From Enterobacterales bacterium (GTDB lineage Bacteria > Pseudomonadota > Gammaproteobacteria > Enterobacterales > Kangiellaceae), in assembly GCA_030949565.1 (NCBI GenBank), contig JAUZSK010000084.1, positions 1 through 46,525 of the forward strand: a stretch of 46,525 nucleotides of DNA, written 5' to 3'. The position numbers and the translations under genes are program-made. Below are positions 39,519 to 46,525 of this stretch, one piece after another. The stretch's first letter is position 1; each line of letters starts with the position of its first letter. The notes under the pieces are model-generated. The model had not been told where the DNA came from. It worked only from the letters and a program-made list of their open reading frames with translations, and did no database searches.

Positions 39519-40151
39519 TCAATCGAATAGCTCGACTTCACCTTGGGTTGGTTGATGAGTGATTTTTTCAAAGTAATCAACATCCCTTGTTTCAACCGTT
39601 TTATTATGTTGATTCAATAATTTTTTCATCTTTACTTTGCCTGTTTTTGGTATATACATCACTTTTCTTGGATAGATTCCACCAACATCTTCAGCAAGCA
39701 ATTTCAACCCTTCAATCTGAATATAATTTTTAACAAAAAGAATATTCTTTTTACCAACATCCGTTATACCCGATATCACTTTTCCACCACCAAATATTTT
39801 CACTTCCAAATTTTCTCTTTTACCACCATTACGCAAGATATCATTAATCATCTGTTCCATCGCAAAATTACCATACCGAGCAGCTTCTGACTCTTCAACG
39901 GGACTTGCAGTATTACTCACCGGCAACATAAAATGATTCATACCGCCCAGCCCAGCGATTGGGTCACGAATACAGGCGGCAATACAAGATCCAAGAATGG
40001 TTGTGATAGCCTCATCATGTCCGGTAACATAAAATTCGCCGGGAAGTATTTTTGCGGTGGACAATCCTGTATGTTTATCCCAATAACGATTAATGTGATT
40101 AAATTCTTGCCAGCAAGAAGGCAGGTTTTCTCTTTCATAACCGACAGCCAT
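39519..40151 (-). CDS. cheD: Chemoreceptor glutamine deamidase CheD
   Basis: CheD deamidates specific receptor glutamines. The catalytic Cys is in TTILGSCIAACIRDP and the His in GGMNHFMLP. The 210-residue protein has an extra N-terminal stretch of about 35 residues before the usual start region. The start codon overlaps the cheR stop (TAATG). CheD-containing sets of this order resemble the F7-type systems such as Pseudomonas che2. Confidence 0.93.
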   Translation of the reverse strand: MAVGYERENLPSCWQEFNHINRYWDKHTGLSTAKILPGEFYVTGHDEAITTILGSCIAACIRDPIAGLGGMNHFMLPVSNTASPVEESEAARYGNFAMEQMINDILRNGGKRENLEVKIFGGGKVISGITDVGKKNILFVKNYIQIEGLKLLAEDVGGIYPRKVMYIPKTGKVKMKKLLNQHNKTVETRDVDYFEKITHQPTQGEVELFD

Positions 40152-40993
40152 TAATCAAGTTTCCTAAATATTGTTTTACCACAATTTTTAAACAATTTTC
40201 GATTTTCGCCTAGACTTTCTGAATGCCCCAAAATCAAACATCCTTTTGGTTCCAATAGATCATAATATCGTTGGATTAACTTTTCTTGGGTTGGTTTATC
40301 AAAATAAATTAAAACATTACGACAAATAATCAACTGAAAAGGACCTTTCATTGGCCAATCAGCCATTAGATTTAATTGTTTGAAATGTATGGACTGCTTC
40401 AATTTATGATGAACTTGCTTTTGGTTAGGGCTACATTTGTCGGTTTTGCAAAACCATTTTTGATAGGCTTCTGCGACGGGTTCTAATTTATCAAGAGAAT
40501 AGATGCCGTCTTTACCGCTATCTATCACATTAGTATCTAAATCAGTGGCTAGAATTTTAAAATCAACATTACTCGGCTTATCTTGTAGATGTTCCCACAC
40601 CATGGCTAATGTGTAGGGCTCTTCACCGGTAGAGCAACCAGCTGACCAGAATCTAATTCGATTGGTATTTTTAGCAAATATTTCAGGAAAAAAGACACCC
40701 GTCAAATACTCGAAATGATGGTCTTCTCTAAAAAAATGAGTCAGGTTTGTGGTCAGTGCATTGACAAATTCTCGTTGCTCATCCTTGTCCTGCTTAACAA
40801 ATTCTAAATACTGGTGAAAATCGACTAATGCCAATTTTCGAAGCCTCCTGGCTAGCCGAGAATAAACCATATCTTGTTTACGATCGGATAGACTAATCCC
40901 AGATACCTTGTAGATCATTCGAACAACACGCTCAAAATCACTTGGTCTATATAGGAATTCTCTATGCTTTTTATTATTCTCAGCGACTGACAA
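40151..40993 (-). CDS. cheR: Chemoreceptor methyltransferase CheR (TTG start)
   Basis: An S-adenosylmethionine-dependent methyltransferase for receptor glutamates. An N-terminal helical domain precedes the methyltransferase core with FWSAGCSTGEEPYTLAM (cofactor site) and LIICRNVLIYFD. The start is TTG at 40991-40993, supported by a full Shine-Dalgarno AAGGAGG seven bases upstream. The receptor next door ends in a WxxF tether, which fits the beta-subdomain that binds such peptides. Confidence 0.95.
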   Translation of the reverse strand: MSVAENNKKHREFLYRPSDFERVVRMIYKVSGISLSDRKQDMVYSRLARRLRKLALVDFHQYLEFVKQDKDEQREFVNALTTNLTHFFREDHHFEYLTGVFFPEIFAKNTNRIRFWSAGCSTGEEPYTLAMVWEHLQDKPSNVDFKILATDLDTNVIDSGKDGIYSLDKLEPVAEAYQKWFCKTDKCSPNQKQVHHKLKQSIHFKQLNLMADWPMKGPFQLIICRNVLIYFDKPTQEKLIQRYYDLLEPKGCLILGHSESLGENRKLFKNCGKTIFRKLD

Positions 40994-41000
40994 AAGAGCA

Positions 41001-41007
41001 CCTCCTT
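41001..41007 (-). promoter_or_regulatory. Strong ribosome binding site deciding the cheR TTG start
   Basis: The minus strand reads AAGGAGG, then TGCTCTT, then TTG. The spacing is optimal, and no ATG occurs in frame before well into the conserved domain, so TTG is the start. Confidence 0.75.
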
Positions 41008-41028
41008 ATAGGAACAACTGCACTGGGA

Positions 41029-41048
41029 TTAAGAGCGATAGCTCTTAA
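41029..41048 (-). promoter_or_regulatory. Perfect 8-bp hairpin across the mcp stop codon
   Basis: The sequence reads TTAAGAGC-GATA-GCTCTTAA (an eight-base stem with a four-base loop). It covers the mcp stop at 41045-41047 and sits just before the cheR ribosome site. No T-run follows on the transcribed side, so it is not a classical terminator; it may stabilise or attenuate the mRNA between receptor and methyltransferase. Confidence 0.5.
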
Positions 41049-43702
41049 AACTCTTCCCACTCATCGTTCACTACGGGTGCTTTAGCTTTATCCGCAGCAT
41101 TTGAAACCGGGGAAACTATTTTAGCATTTTTAACACCGCTTTCCTCGCCGGTTTTAAAGAAACTCATTAACTCAAGCATATTGCCAGCCTGCTCCGTCAA
41201 CGCTTCGGCTGCTGCCGCGGCTTCTTCAACTAGCGCCGAATTCTGCTGTGTCATATTATCCATTTGAGTGATCGCTTGGTTGACCTCTTCAATACCATTG
41301 GCTTGCTCTTCACTGGCGTTGGCGATTTCACTCACTAAACCAGTAACATTTCGTACAGAATCCACAATTTCAGCCAACTTTTGCCCTGAATCATTCACCA
41401 ACTCAGTACCTTGATTGACCTTATCAACACTATTGCTGATTAGCGATTTAATATCTTTGGCGGCGCTTGCACTTCTCTGTGCTAGGTTTCTCACTTCGGC
41501 AGCTACTACCGCAAAACCTCTTCCTTGGTCGCCGGCCCTAGCCGCTTCAACCGCTGCATTTAATGCGAGTAAGTTAGTCTGAAATGCTATTTCGTCAATA
41601 ACGCCAATAATGTCAGATATTTCTCTCGATGCATTATTAATTTCCTTCATCGCAATAATCGCATCTTCAACCACTTTACCGCCAGACTCCGCCTGTTGCA
41701 TAGTCGTTGCACTGAGTTGATTGGCTTTAATCGCAGCATCAGAATTCTCTTTCACCGTAGCGGTTAATTCTTCCATACTTGAAGCTGTTTCCTCTAGACT
41801 TGATGCCTGTTCTTCTGTTCTTTGGCTGAGATCAGTATTTCCTTGCGATATTTCACGTGATGAGGTCGATACATGGCTGGAAGACTCCATAATTTCTCCC
41901 ACCATATTTCTAAGATTATCGATAGTGGTATTAATAGCCGTTTGCAAATCAGCAAAGGCCCCACTGTACTCGCCTTCCATGGTTTTTTGTAAATTACCTG
42001 CCGCCATTTCAGTCAACACGCTCTGACAATTACTAAGCGGTTCAACCACCGTATCTAGCATCAGATTAATTGACTCCGAAAGGTTTTTCATAAAACCATC
42101 AAACTCATCGGCATTGATTCTTTCAGAAAGATTACCCTTGACCGCTTGCTCGATTAATCCTTCAACCTGCTGCTGTGCAATAACTGACTCGGTTGTGTCA
42201 GTCCACTCTACGGCCGAGCCTAAATGATTTTTATTTTCGTCATAAAGGGGGATTGCAGTCAGTCGAAAATGAAGGTTTGCGACTCTGATGTCAGCGGTAT
42301 AGGGCAAGTTTTCGGGTTTTAAAACATTTTGCTGATGTGCGGGGTTAGCATGGAAACTATCATAATTGGTTCCGATAACCTTATCGACCACAAAATTAGG
42401 CAAAACCGTCTGAATTTCTTTTTCGCGATGCCTTAGCATTTTCTCAACGGCGGGATTCATGTAGTTGATCACACCATCAGGATCTGCCATCATTAAATTG
42501 ACTGTCATTCCTTGCGTCGCTGAAACTAAACGGCCAATCTCAATTTCAGCCTTAACTTGTGCTGTGATATCCTCCCATTCCAGACTAGAACCGACATAAT
42601 CACCATTAGCATCCATAATTGCCGCAACATTCAACGCGACAGTTCTATCACCTAATTTAATTTTAGTTTGATAGGGTAAATTATTCGGATCATTAAGTAT
42701 CTTTCTTTGATGAGCAGGGTTTCGATGAAAATCATCGATACATTTACCTAGCATATAGTCCGAAGTCGCTTCAAAATCAGGCCAAATTGCCTTCATCACC
42801 GGTAGCAAATTTTTCAATAGAGTTTCTGTCGCTGGATTCATATAGGTAATGAGCAGATCACGGTCAACCATCATGGTGGCAGTTGCTGAACCCGCCATTG
42901 CGCCTTGCATTCTTGCGACAGCATCTTCAGTTTTAATCTGCTCAGAAATATTATCCCATTCTAAACTTGAACCCACATAATTTCCATTAGGGTCTATTAT
43001 AGCAGCGACATTAAGTTCAATAACATTGTCGCCCAAATTAATTTTAGTTTGATAGGGTAAATTATTCGGATCATCTAAAATCTGTCTTTGGTGAGCCGGA
43101 TTACGATGGAAATCATCGATGCATTTGCCCATCATAAAATCTTCTGAAGCCACAAAATCCGGCCAAATACCTTTCATAACAGATTCTAAGGATTTCAATA
43201 ATTGAGCTGTCGCTCGATTCATATAGGTGATTTTTAAATCTCGGTCAACCATCATAACGGCGGTCGCAGATTCGCCTAATGCACCTTGCATTCTAGAGGC
43301 TTCCTGAAATAATCGATTTCGTTCTGTTATATCAGTAGCATATTTAATTACTTTGTATAGCTCGTTATTCAAATCCTTTATCGGGTTATAAGATGCTTGC
43401 AGCCAAACATCTTTACCACTACTAGTAATTCTTTTATATTCAGCAGCTTGATACTCTCCTCGTCTCAGCGAGTCCCAAAATTCTTTGTATACGGCACTTT
43501 CTTTATAAGTAGGATCAACAAAAATACTGTGATGTTTCCCCTTCACTTCATCTAGGCTATATTCCATCAGGTCCAAAAATTTTTGATTGGCATCAATGAT
43601 TGTTCCATCCAATGAAAATTCGATAACGGCGTGTGATTTTCGTAGAGCCTCAACTTGCGCTAGTAATTCTCTATTAGTATTTTCGTTGCTGTTCGCATTC
43701 AT
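41045..43702 (-). CDS. Soluble methyl-accepting chemotaxis protein with four PAS domains and a C-terminal WxxF tether
   Basis: An 885-residue receptor without any membrane segment. PAS1 is at about 19-130. PAS2, PAS3 and PAS4 (137-258, 264-385, 392-503) are related, the first two nearly identical with a 127-residue period. Each of these three carries FH(R/A)NPAHQ (198, 325, 449). A HAMP-like stretch (about 510-600) leads to the signalling domain with hairpin [20 protein letters not shown]. The last residues, EWEEF, match the xWxxF pentapeptide that tethers CheR and CheB. The ligand is unknown; PAS with a conserved His could bind heme or flavin but nothing here proves it. The gene sits with its own cheA, cheW, cheR, cheD and cheB. 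Confidence 0.92.
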   Translation of the reverse strand: MNANSNENTNRELLAQVEALRKSHAVIEFSLDGTIIDANQKFLDLMEYSLDEVKGKHHSIFVDPTYKESAVYKEFWDSLRRGEYQAAEYKRITSSGKDVWLQASYNPIKDLNNELYKVIKYATDITERNRLFQEASRMQGALGESATAVMMVDRDLKITYMNRATAQLLKSLESVMKGIWPDFVASEDFMMGKCIDDFHRNPAHQRQILDDPNNLPYQTKINLGDNVIELNVAAIIDPNGNYVGSSLEWDNISEQIKTEDAVARMQGAMAGSATATMMVDRDLLITYMNPATETLLKNLLPVMKAIWPDFEATSDYMLGKCIDDFHRNPAHQRKILNDPNNLPYQTKIKLGDRTVALNVAAIMDANGDYVGSSLEWEDITAQVKAEIEIGRLVSATQGMTVNLMMADPDGVINYMNPAVEKMLRHREKEIQTVLPNFVVDKVIGTNYDSFHANPAHQQNVLKPENLPYTADIRVANLHFRLTAIPLYDENKNHLGSAVEWTDTTESVIAQQQVEGLIEQAVKGNLSERINADEFDGFMKNLSESINLMLDTVVEPLSNCQSVLTEMAAGNLQKTMEGEYSGAFADLQTAINTTIDNLRNMVGEIMESSSHVSTSSREISQGNTDLSQRTEEQASSLEETASSMEELTATVKENSDAAIKANQLSATTMQQAESGGKVVEDAIIAMKEINNASREISDIIGVIDEIAFQTNLLALNAAVEAARAGDQGRGFAVVAAEVRNLAQRSASAAKDIKSLISNSVDKVNQGTELVNDSGQKLAEIVDSVRNVTGLVSEIANASEEQANGIEEVNQAITQMDNMTQQNSALVEEAAAAAEALTEQAGNMLELMSFFKTGEESGVKNAKIVSPVSNAADKAKAPVVNDEWEEF
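42657..43074 (-). repeat. Intragenic duplication of PAS domains (37-base identical blocks 381 bp apart)
   Basis: Identical 37-base blocks occur at 42657-42693 and 43038-43074, encoding LPYQTKI with flanks in PAS3 and PAS2. The offset is 127 codons. Nucleotide identity as well as protein similarity suggests a fairly recent duplication or gene conversion. Confidence 0.75.
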
Positions 43703-43761
43703 GACCTTTTCCTTTTCTAAAATTGATAGCTTTATTAGGCTGAGTTTGTTTAGCTAATTAT

Positions 43762-43788
43762 TTCCAATAATTCCAATAATTCCAATTA
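43762..43788. repeat. Three tandem 9-bp units (TTCCAATAA) before mcp
   Basis: TTCCAATAA, TTCCAATAA and TTCCAATTA follow each other in the gap between cheW and mcp. Being AT-rich and tandem, this may vary in copy number. Confidence 0.6.
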
Positions 43789-43797
43789 AAAAAACTA

Positions 43798-44301
43798 TTA
43801 TTGGGTTAACTCATTAAGATCAATCATCTTAGCGAGATCTAAAATGATAATCATGGACTCTTCAATTTTAGTGAGACCTTTAATGTATTTTGTATCGACC
43901 TTACTACCAAGACTAGGTGATAATTTTAAATCTGCAATAGCAACATCATAAACGTCGGCCACCGCGTCAACCACAATACCGATAATGCATTCTTGCTCGG
44001 TTGTCGATAAAGTTGTTTTTAATATTATTACCACTGTCGTGCTTGTGTAAGTGGCTTCCGGGTAACCAAATCTCACTCTTAAATCAATAATGGGTACAAT
44101 AGTCCCGCGCCAATCAATCACACCACGAATATAGTCTGGTGTATTCGGCATTGGTCTCGGCTCTACCCAGCAATGAATTTCCTGCACCGCTAGTATATCA
44201 ACACCATATTCATCTTTTCCCATCATAAACGTCAGAAACTGCTGCTCTTCTTGCGCTGCTGATTTATCTTTATCCGCTTGTTTTATTGCTGCTTCAGCCA
44301 T
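43798..44301 (-). CDS. cheW: CheW coupling protein, copy 2
   Basis: A CheW-domain protein of about 167 residues with FLTFMMGKDEYGVDILAVQEI, IRGVIDWRGTIVPIIDLR and the C-terminal ALA-type helix region ending LAKMIDLNEL. I chose ATG 44301, because GGAG lies eight bases before it; an ATG four codons earlier (44313) is possible. It overlaps the preceding cheW, so the two are translationally coupled. It links the PAS receptor to CheA. Confidence 0.94.
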   Translation of the reverse strand: MAEAAIKQADKDKSAAQEEQQFLTFMMGKDEYGVDILAVQEIHCWVEPRPMPNTPDYIRGVIDWRGTIVPIIDLRVRFGYPEATYTSTTVVIILKTTLSTTEQECIIGIVVDAVADVYDVAIADLKLSPSLGSKVDTKYIKGLTKIEESMIIILDLAKMIDLNELTQ

Positions 44302-44845
44302 TGGTGGCTCCACTAAATGGATGTCTAATAAGATCTAAACTTAATAAATTGCTTAACTCTAAAAGCGTTACTGCGTGGTCGTCGACAGTCATTACTCCAG
44401 AGGTAAAACGTGAGTCGACACCGCTACCATAGTCAGGCACTTCACTTATTTCAGAGTCTTCCATATTAAAAACATCAGAAACTCCATCCACTACGCAGCC
44501 CATTAGCCTTTCCTTTTCACCTTCTTTAACTTTTAAGATAACAATAACAGTCGTATCCAAATACTCTACAGATTTAAATCGAAAACGGTTTCTAAGGTCC
44601 ATCACTGGGACAATGGTTCCGCGTAAGTTTAGAACGCCCTTTATGTAAGTTGGTGAGTTTGGTAAAAAAGTTGGATTATCCCAACCTCTAATTTCTTGAA
44701 CGCTCAAAATATTTACCGCGAACTCTTCTCCCCCCACATTAAAACTTAAAAACTGGCTACCTTTGTCCTCTTCGGCCATATCAAAGTTCATGGCAGAAAG
44801 GTTTTGAGTTTGCTCATTTAATATTTCTTGTATATTAGAAGACAT
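44294..44845 (-). CDS. cheW: CheW coupling protein, copy 1
   Basis: A CheW-domain protein with FLSFNVGGEEFAVNILSVQEI, IKGVLNLRGTIVPVMDLRNRF and VSDVF. I chose ATG 44845 (MSSNIQEIL), preceded by AAAGGGGCG; a GTG at 44893 would add 16 residues and is less likely. It differs enough from the second cheW that they are old paralogs rather than a recent duplication. It follows cheA directly. Confidence 0.93.
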   Translation of the reverse strand: MSSNIQEILNEQTQNLSAMNFDMAEEDKGSQFLSFNVGGEEFAVNILSVQEIRGWDNPTFLPNSPTYIKGVLNLRGTIVPVMDLRNRFRFKSVEYLDTTVIVILKVKEGEKERLMGCVVDGVSDVFNMEDSEISEVPDYGSGVDSRFTSGVMTVDDHAVTLLELSNLLSLDLIRHPFSGATNG

Positions 44846-44896
44846 GTCTTTCGCCCCTTTGAGGCATAGGTGAGAGGTTTGCTCGCTGCTCACATT

Positions 44897-46525
44897 TCAT
44901 GCGACCTTCTCCCTGTCCTGCGACGACCTTTCGGATGACCTTTTAGATAAACCAACAATATCAAGTATTAGAGAAACGCGCCCATCACCTAAAATGGTTG
45001 CACCAGACACGCCTTGAATTGATTTGTAATGACTTTCAAGGCTTTTAATCACAACCTGTTGTTGACCCAATAACTCATCGATTCTGATCGCTATTTTTCT
45101 ATTCTCACCTTCGACAATTGCAATCAATCCTTCACCCAAAGAGCGAGTATCGTGATGAATTTCAAATTCATCACATAAATCAACGATTGGAATATATTCA
45201 CCATTCATTTTATAGACAGGCATATCGCCAGCAATTTTAGTGAGTTCAATACCTGACAATGGAATCGATTCAACAATCGAAGCGAGAGGTATCACATAGA
45301 CTTCACTAGCCGCTCTGACCAGCTGTCCATCCAATATAGCCAGGGTTAACGGTAATCGAATAGTAAAAGTGGTGCCTTGACCTAATTCCGATGCGATATC
45401 GACACTTCCACCGAGATTATTAATATTCTTTTTAACCACATCCATGCCAACTCCACGTCCCGACACATCACTCACCACCTCCGCGGTAGAAAACCCTGGT
45501 TCCATTATCATTGCGATAATCTGTTCTCTTGGGATCTCTACACCTTCCGCAATCATGCCTTTTTCAACGGCTTTGGCATAAATTATTTCAGGATCAATTC
45601 CAGCACCATCGTCTTTTATTTCGATAATAATGTTGCCGCCTTGATGGTAGGCGTTAAGAGTCACTTGACCAACTTCTGGTTTACCCGAGGCAGTCCTTTT
45701 ATCTGGCGTTTCAATACCATGATCGAGCGCATTTCGAACTAGGTGAGTAAGTGGATCGCCAATTTGTTCCATGACGGTTTTATCAAGTTCGGTATCTTCA
45801 CCCAAAATATTTATATCTATTTGCTTACCTAGCTTGGCGCTTAAATCTCTAACCATTCTTGGTAATCGGTTAAAGACAAACCCAATGGGTAGCATACGGA
45901 TACGCATAACGCTTTCTTGTAATTCTCTTGTATTAGCTTCTAGCTCCCTTAAGCCTGAGACTAGCTGCTCCACTTTCGACATATCAAATTGCTCACCTAA
46001 TTCTCCGAGCATAGACTGGGTAATCACCAGTTCACCCACTAGGTCAATTAGGGTATCCACCTTGTCAATACCCACTCTAATGGAACCTGTTTGACTGCTT
46101 TTCTTGATGACTGATGACTTCTCTTTCTCTAGTGGTACTAATTTTTTCTGTTTGGATTCTATTTCTTTGACTTGAAAAGTTGTTTCTTTTGATACTTCTG
46201 GAACTACCTTTTCGTTAGTGCTTGATATTTCTGCTTCACTATTATTTGACTGACTAACATTGCCTTTTTCATCAACTTCTGCGTTGACTGAAATGGGAGA
46301 GACACTAAGTTCACAGTCATCTTCAACCCATTCGAAAACTTCCTTTATAACTTCCAACGTTTCATTGGTATCTAGCTCTAGCTGCCATGAAATATAGCAT
46401 TCCTCAGCATCAATCTGATCAAAGGTAGGTACTTTAGATAGATCGGCCTTAGCTTTTAGACCGCCTAAACTGGACAACTCTTTGAACATTCGGATCGGTT
46501 CATTGCCGGTTTGCAAGATATAATT
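44897..46525 (-). CDS. cheA: Chemotaxis histidine kinase CheA (second set; N-terminal HPt lies beyond the right edge)
   Basis: The frame is open through the right edge of the window, so the phosphotransfer domain and true start are outside. Visible parts: a P2-like region beginning near NEPIRMFKELSSLGGLKA and ending FEWVEDDCEL; an acidic/Lys-rich linker; the dimerization domain (IRVGIDKVDTLIDLVGEL); the ATPase with LVRNALDHGIETP, DDGAGID and GRGVGMDVVK; and a CheW-like regulatory domain. It has a different linker from the F6 cheA and lacks its ELHG repeats, so it is not expected to use the same polar dock. A TTG at 46516 is only an in-frame Leu codon, not a start. Confidence 0.95.
   Translation of the reverse strand, partial: NYILQTGNEPIRMFKELSSLGGLKAKADLSKVPTFDQIDAEECYISWQLELDTNETLEVIKEVFEWVEDDCELSVSPISVNAEVDEKGNVSQSNNSEAEISSTNEKVVPEVSKETTFQVKEIESKQKKLVPLEKEKSSVIKKSSQTGSIRVGIDKVDTLIDLVGELVITQSMLGELGEQFDMSKVEQLVSGLRELEANTRELQESVMRIRMLPIGFVFNRLPRMVRDLSAKLGKQIDINILGEDTELDKTVMEQIGDPLTHLVRNALDHGIETPDKRTASGKPEVGQVTLNAYHQGGNIIIEIKDDGAGIDPEIIYAKAVEKGMIAEGVEIPREQIIAMIMEPGFSTAEVVSDVSGRGVGMDVVKKNINNLGGSVDIASELGQGTTFTIRLPLTLAILDGQLVRAASEVYVIPLASIVESIPLSGIELTKIAGDMPVYKMNGEYIPIVDLCDEFEIHHDTRSLGEGLIAIVEGENRKIAIRIDELLGQQQVVIKSLESHYKSIQGVSGATILGDGRVSLILDIVGLSKRSSERSSQDREKVA

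Noticed and set aside
41029..41048. A transcription terminator between mcp and cheR
   Set aside because: No run of T follows the stem on the minus strand and cheR has a strong ribosome site directly after, so read-through is expected.

Overview
The window (about 40% GC by eye) looks like chromosome of a polar-flagellated gammaproteobacterium, probably marine. This rests on the Vibrio/Pseudomonas-type order fliK-L-M-N-O-P-Q-R-flhB-A-F-G-fliA-cheY-Z-A-B-motA-B-parC-parP, the pole-tethering genes parC and parP, sigma-54 promoters and a TtcA close to the E. coli protein. I cannot name the genus.

Layout, left to right. (1) 1-8551: the 3' part of ttcA on +, then on - a small operon of a DinB-like protein, a TANGO2/NRDE-family protein, a one-module NRPS (C-A-T-E) and an MFS permease. 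(2) 8552-11732: a REP-associated tyrosine transposase (RAYT) gene split by a 1629-bp IS3-like element; removing the element with one copy of its 4-bp CTAG duplication restores a 333-residue frame. Short motifs of the type TTGCCTGTCTAGTT lie around the RAYT gene and in the NRPS region. (3) 11733-13943: a secreted, M19-dipeptidase-like protein that seems to have lost part of its metal site and carries FG-GAP-like repeats with an exact 60-residue period. (4) 14324-46525: over 30 kb of flagellar and chemotaxis genes, all on -. The polar F6-type chemosensory set (cheY, cheZ, cheA, cheB, motAB, parC, parP) lies at the downstream end. The export apparatus and switch genes are in the middle. At the upstream end an HptB-HsbR-HsbA partner-switch module is preceded by a second chemosensory set, cheA-cheW-cheW-mcp-cheR-cheD-cheB. 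That cheA runs off the right edge.

The genes work together as follows. The second set has a soluble four-PAS receptor with a C-terminal CheR/CheB tether and should sense a cytoplasmic cue. The F6 set drives the motor through CheY. CheA carries a repeated acidic linker that may be the docking region for ParP/ParC at the pole. FlhF and FlhG set flagellar position and number, and sigma-54 and FliA give the transcription tiers.

Sequence quality matters here. About 19 single-base indels, mostly in homopolymer runs, break otherwise well-conserved genes (NRPS, IS ORFs, M19-like gene, cheA, cheZ, fliQ, fliM, fliK, hsbR). The pattern fits unpolished consensus sequence much better than gene decay, so I annotate these loci as single genes spanning the breaks.
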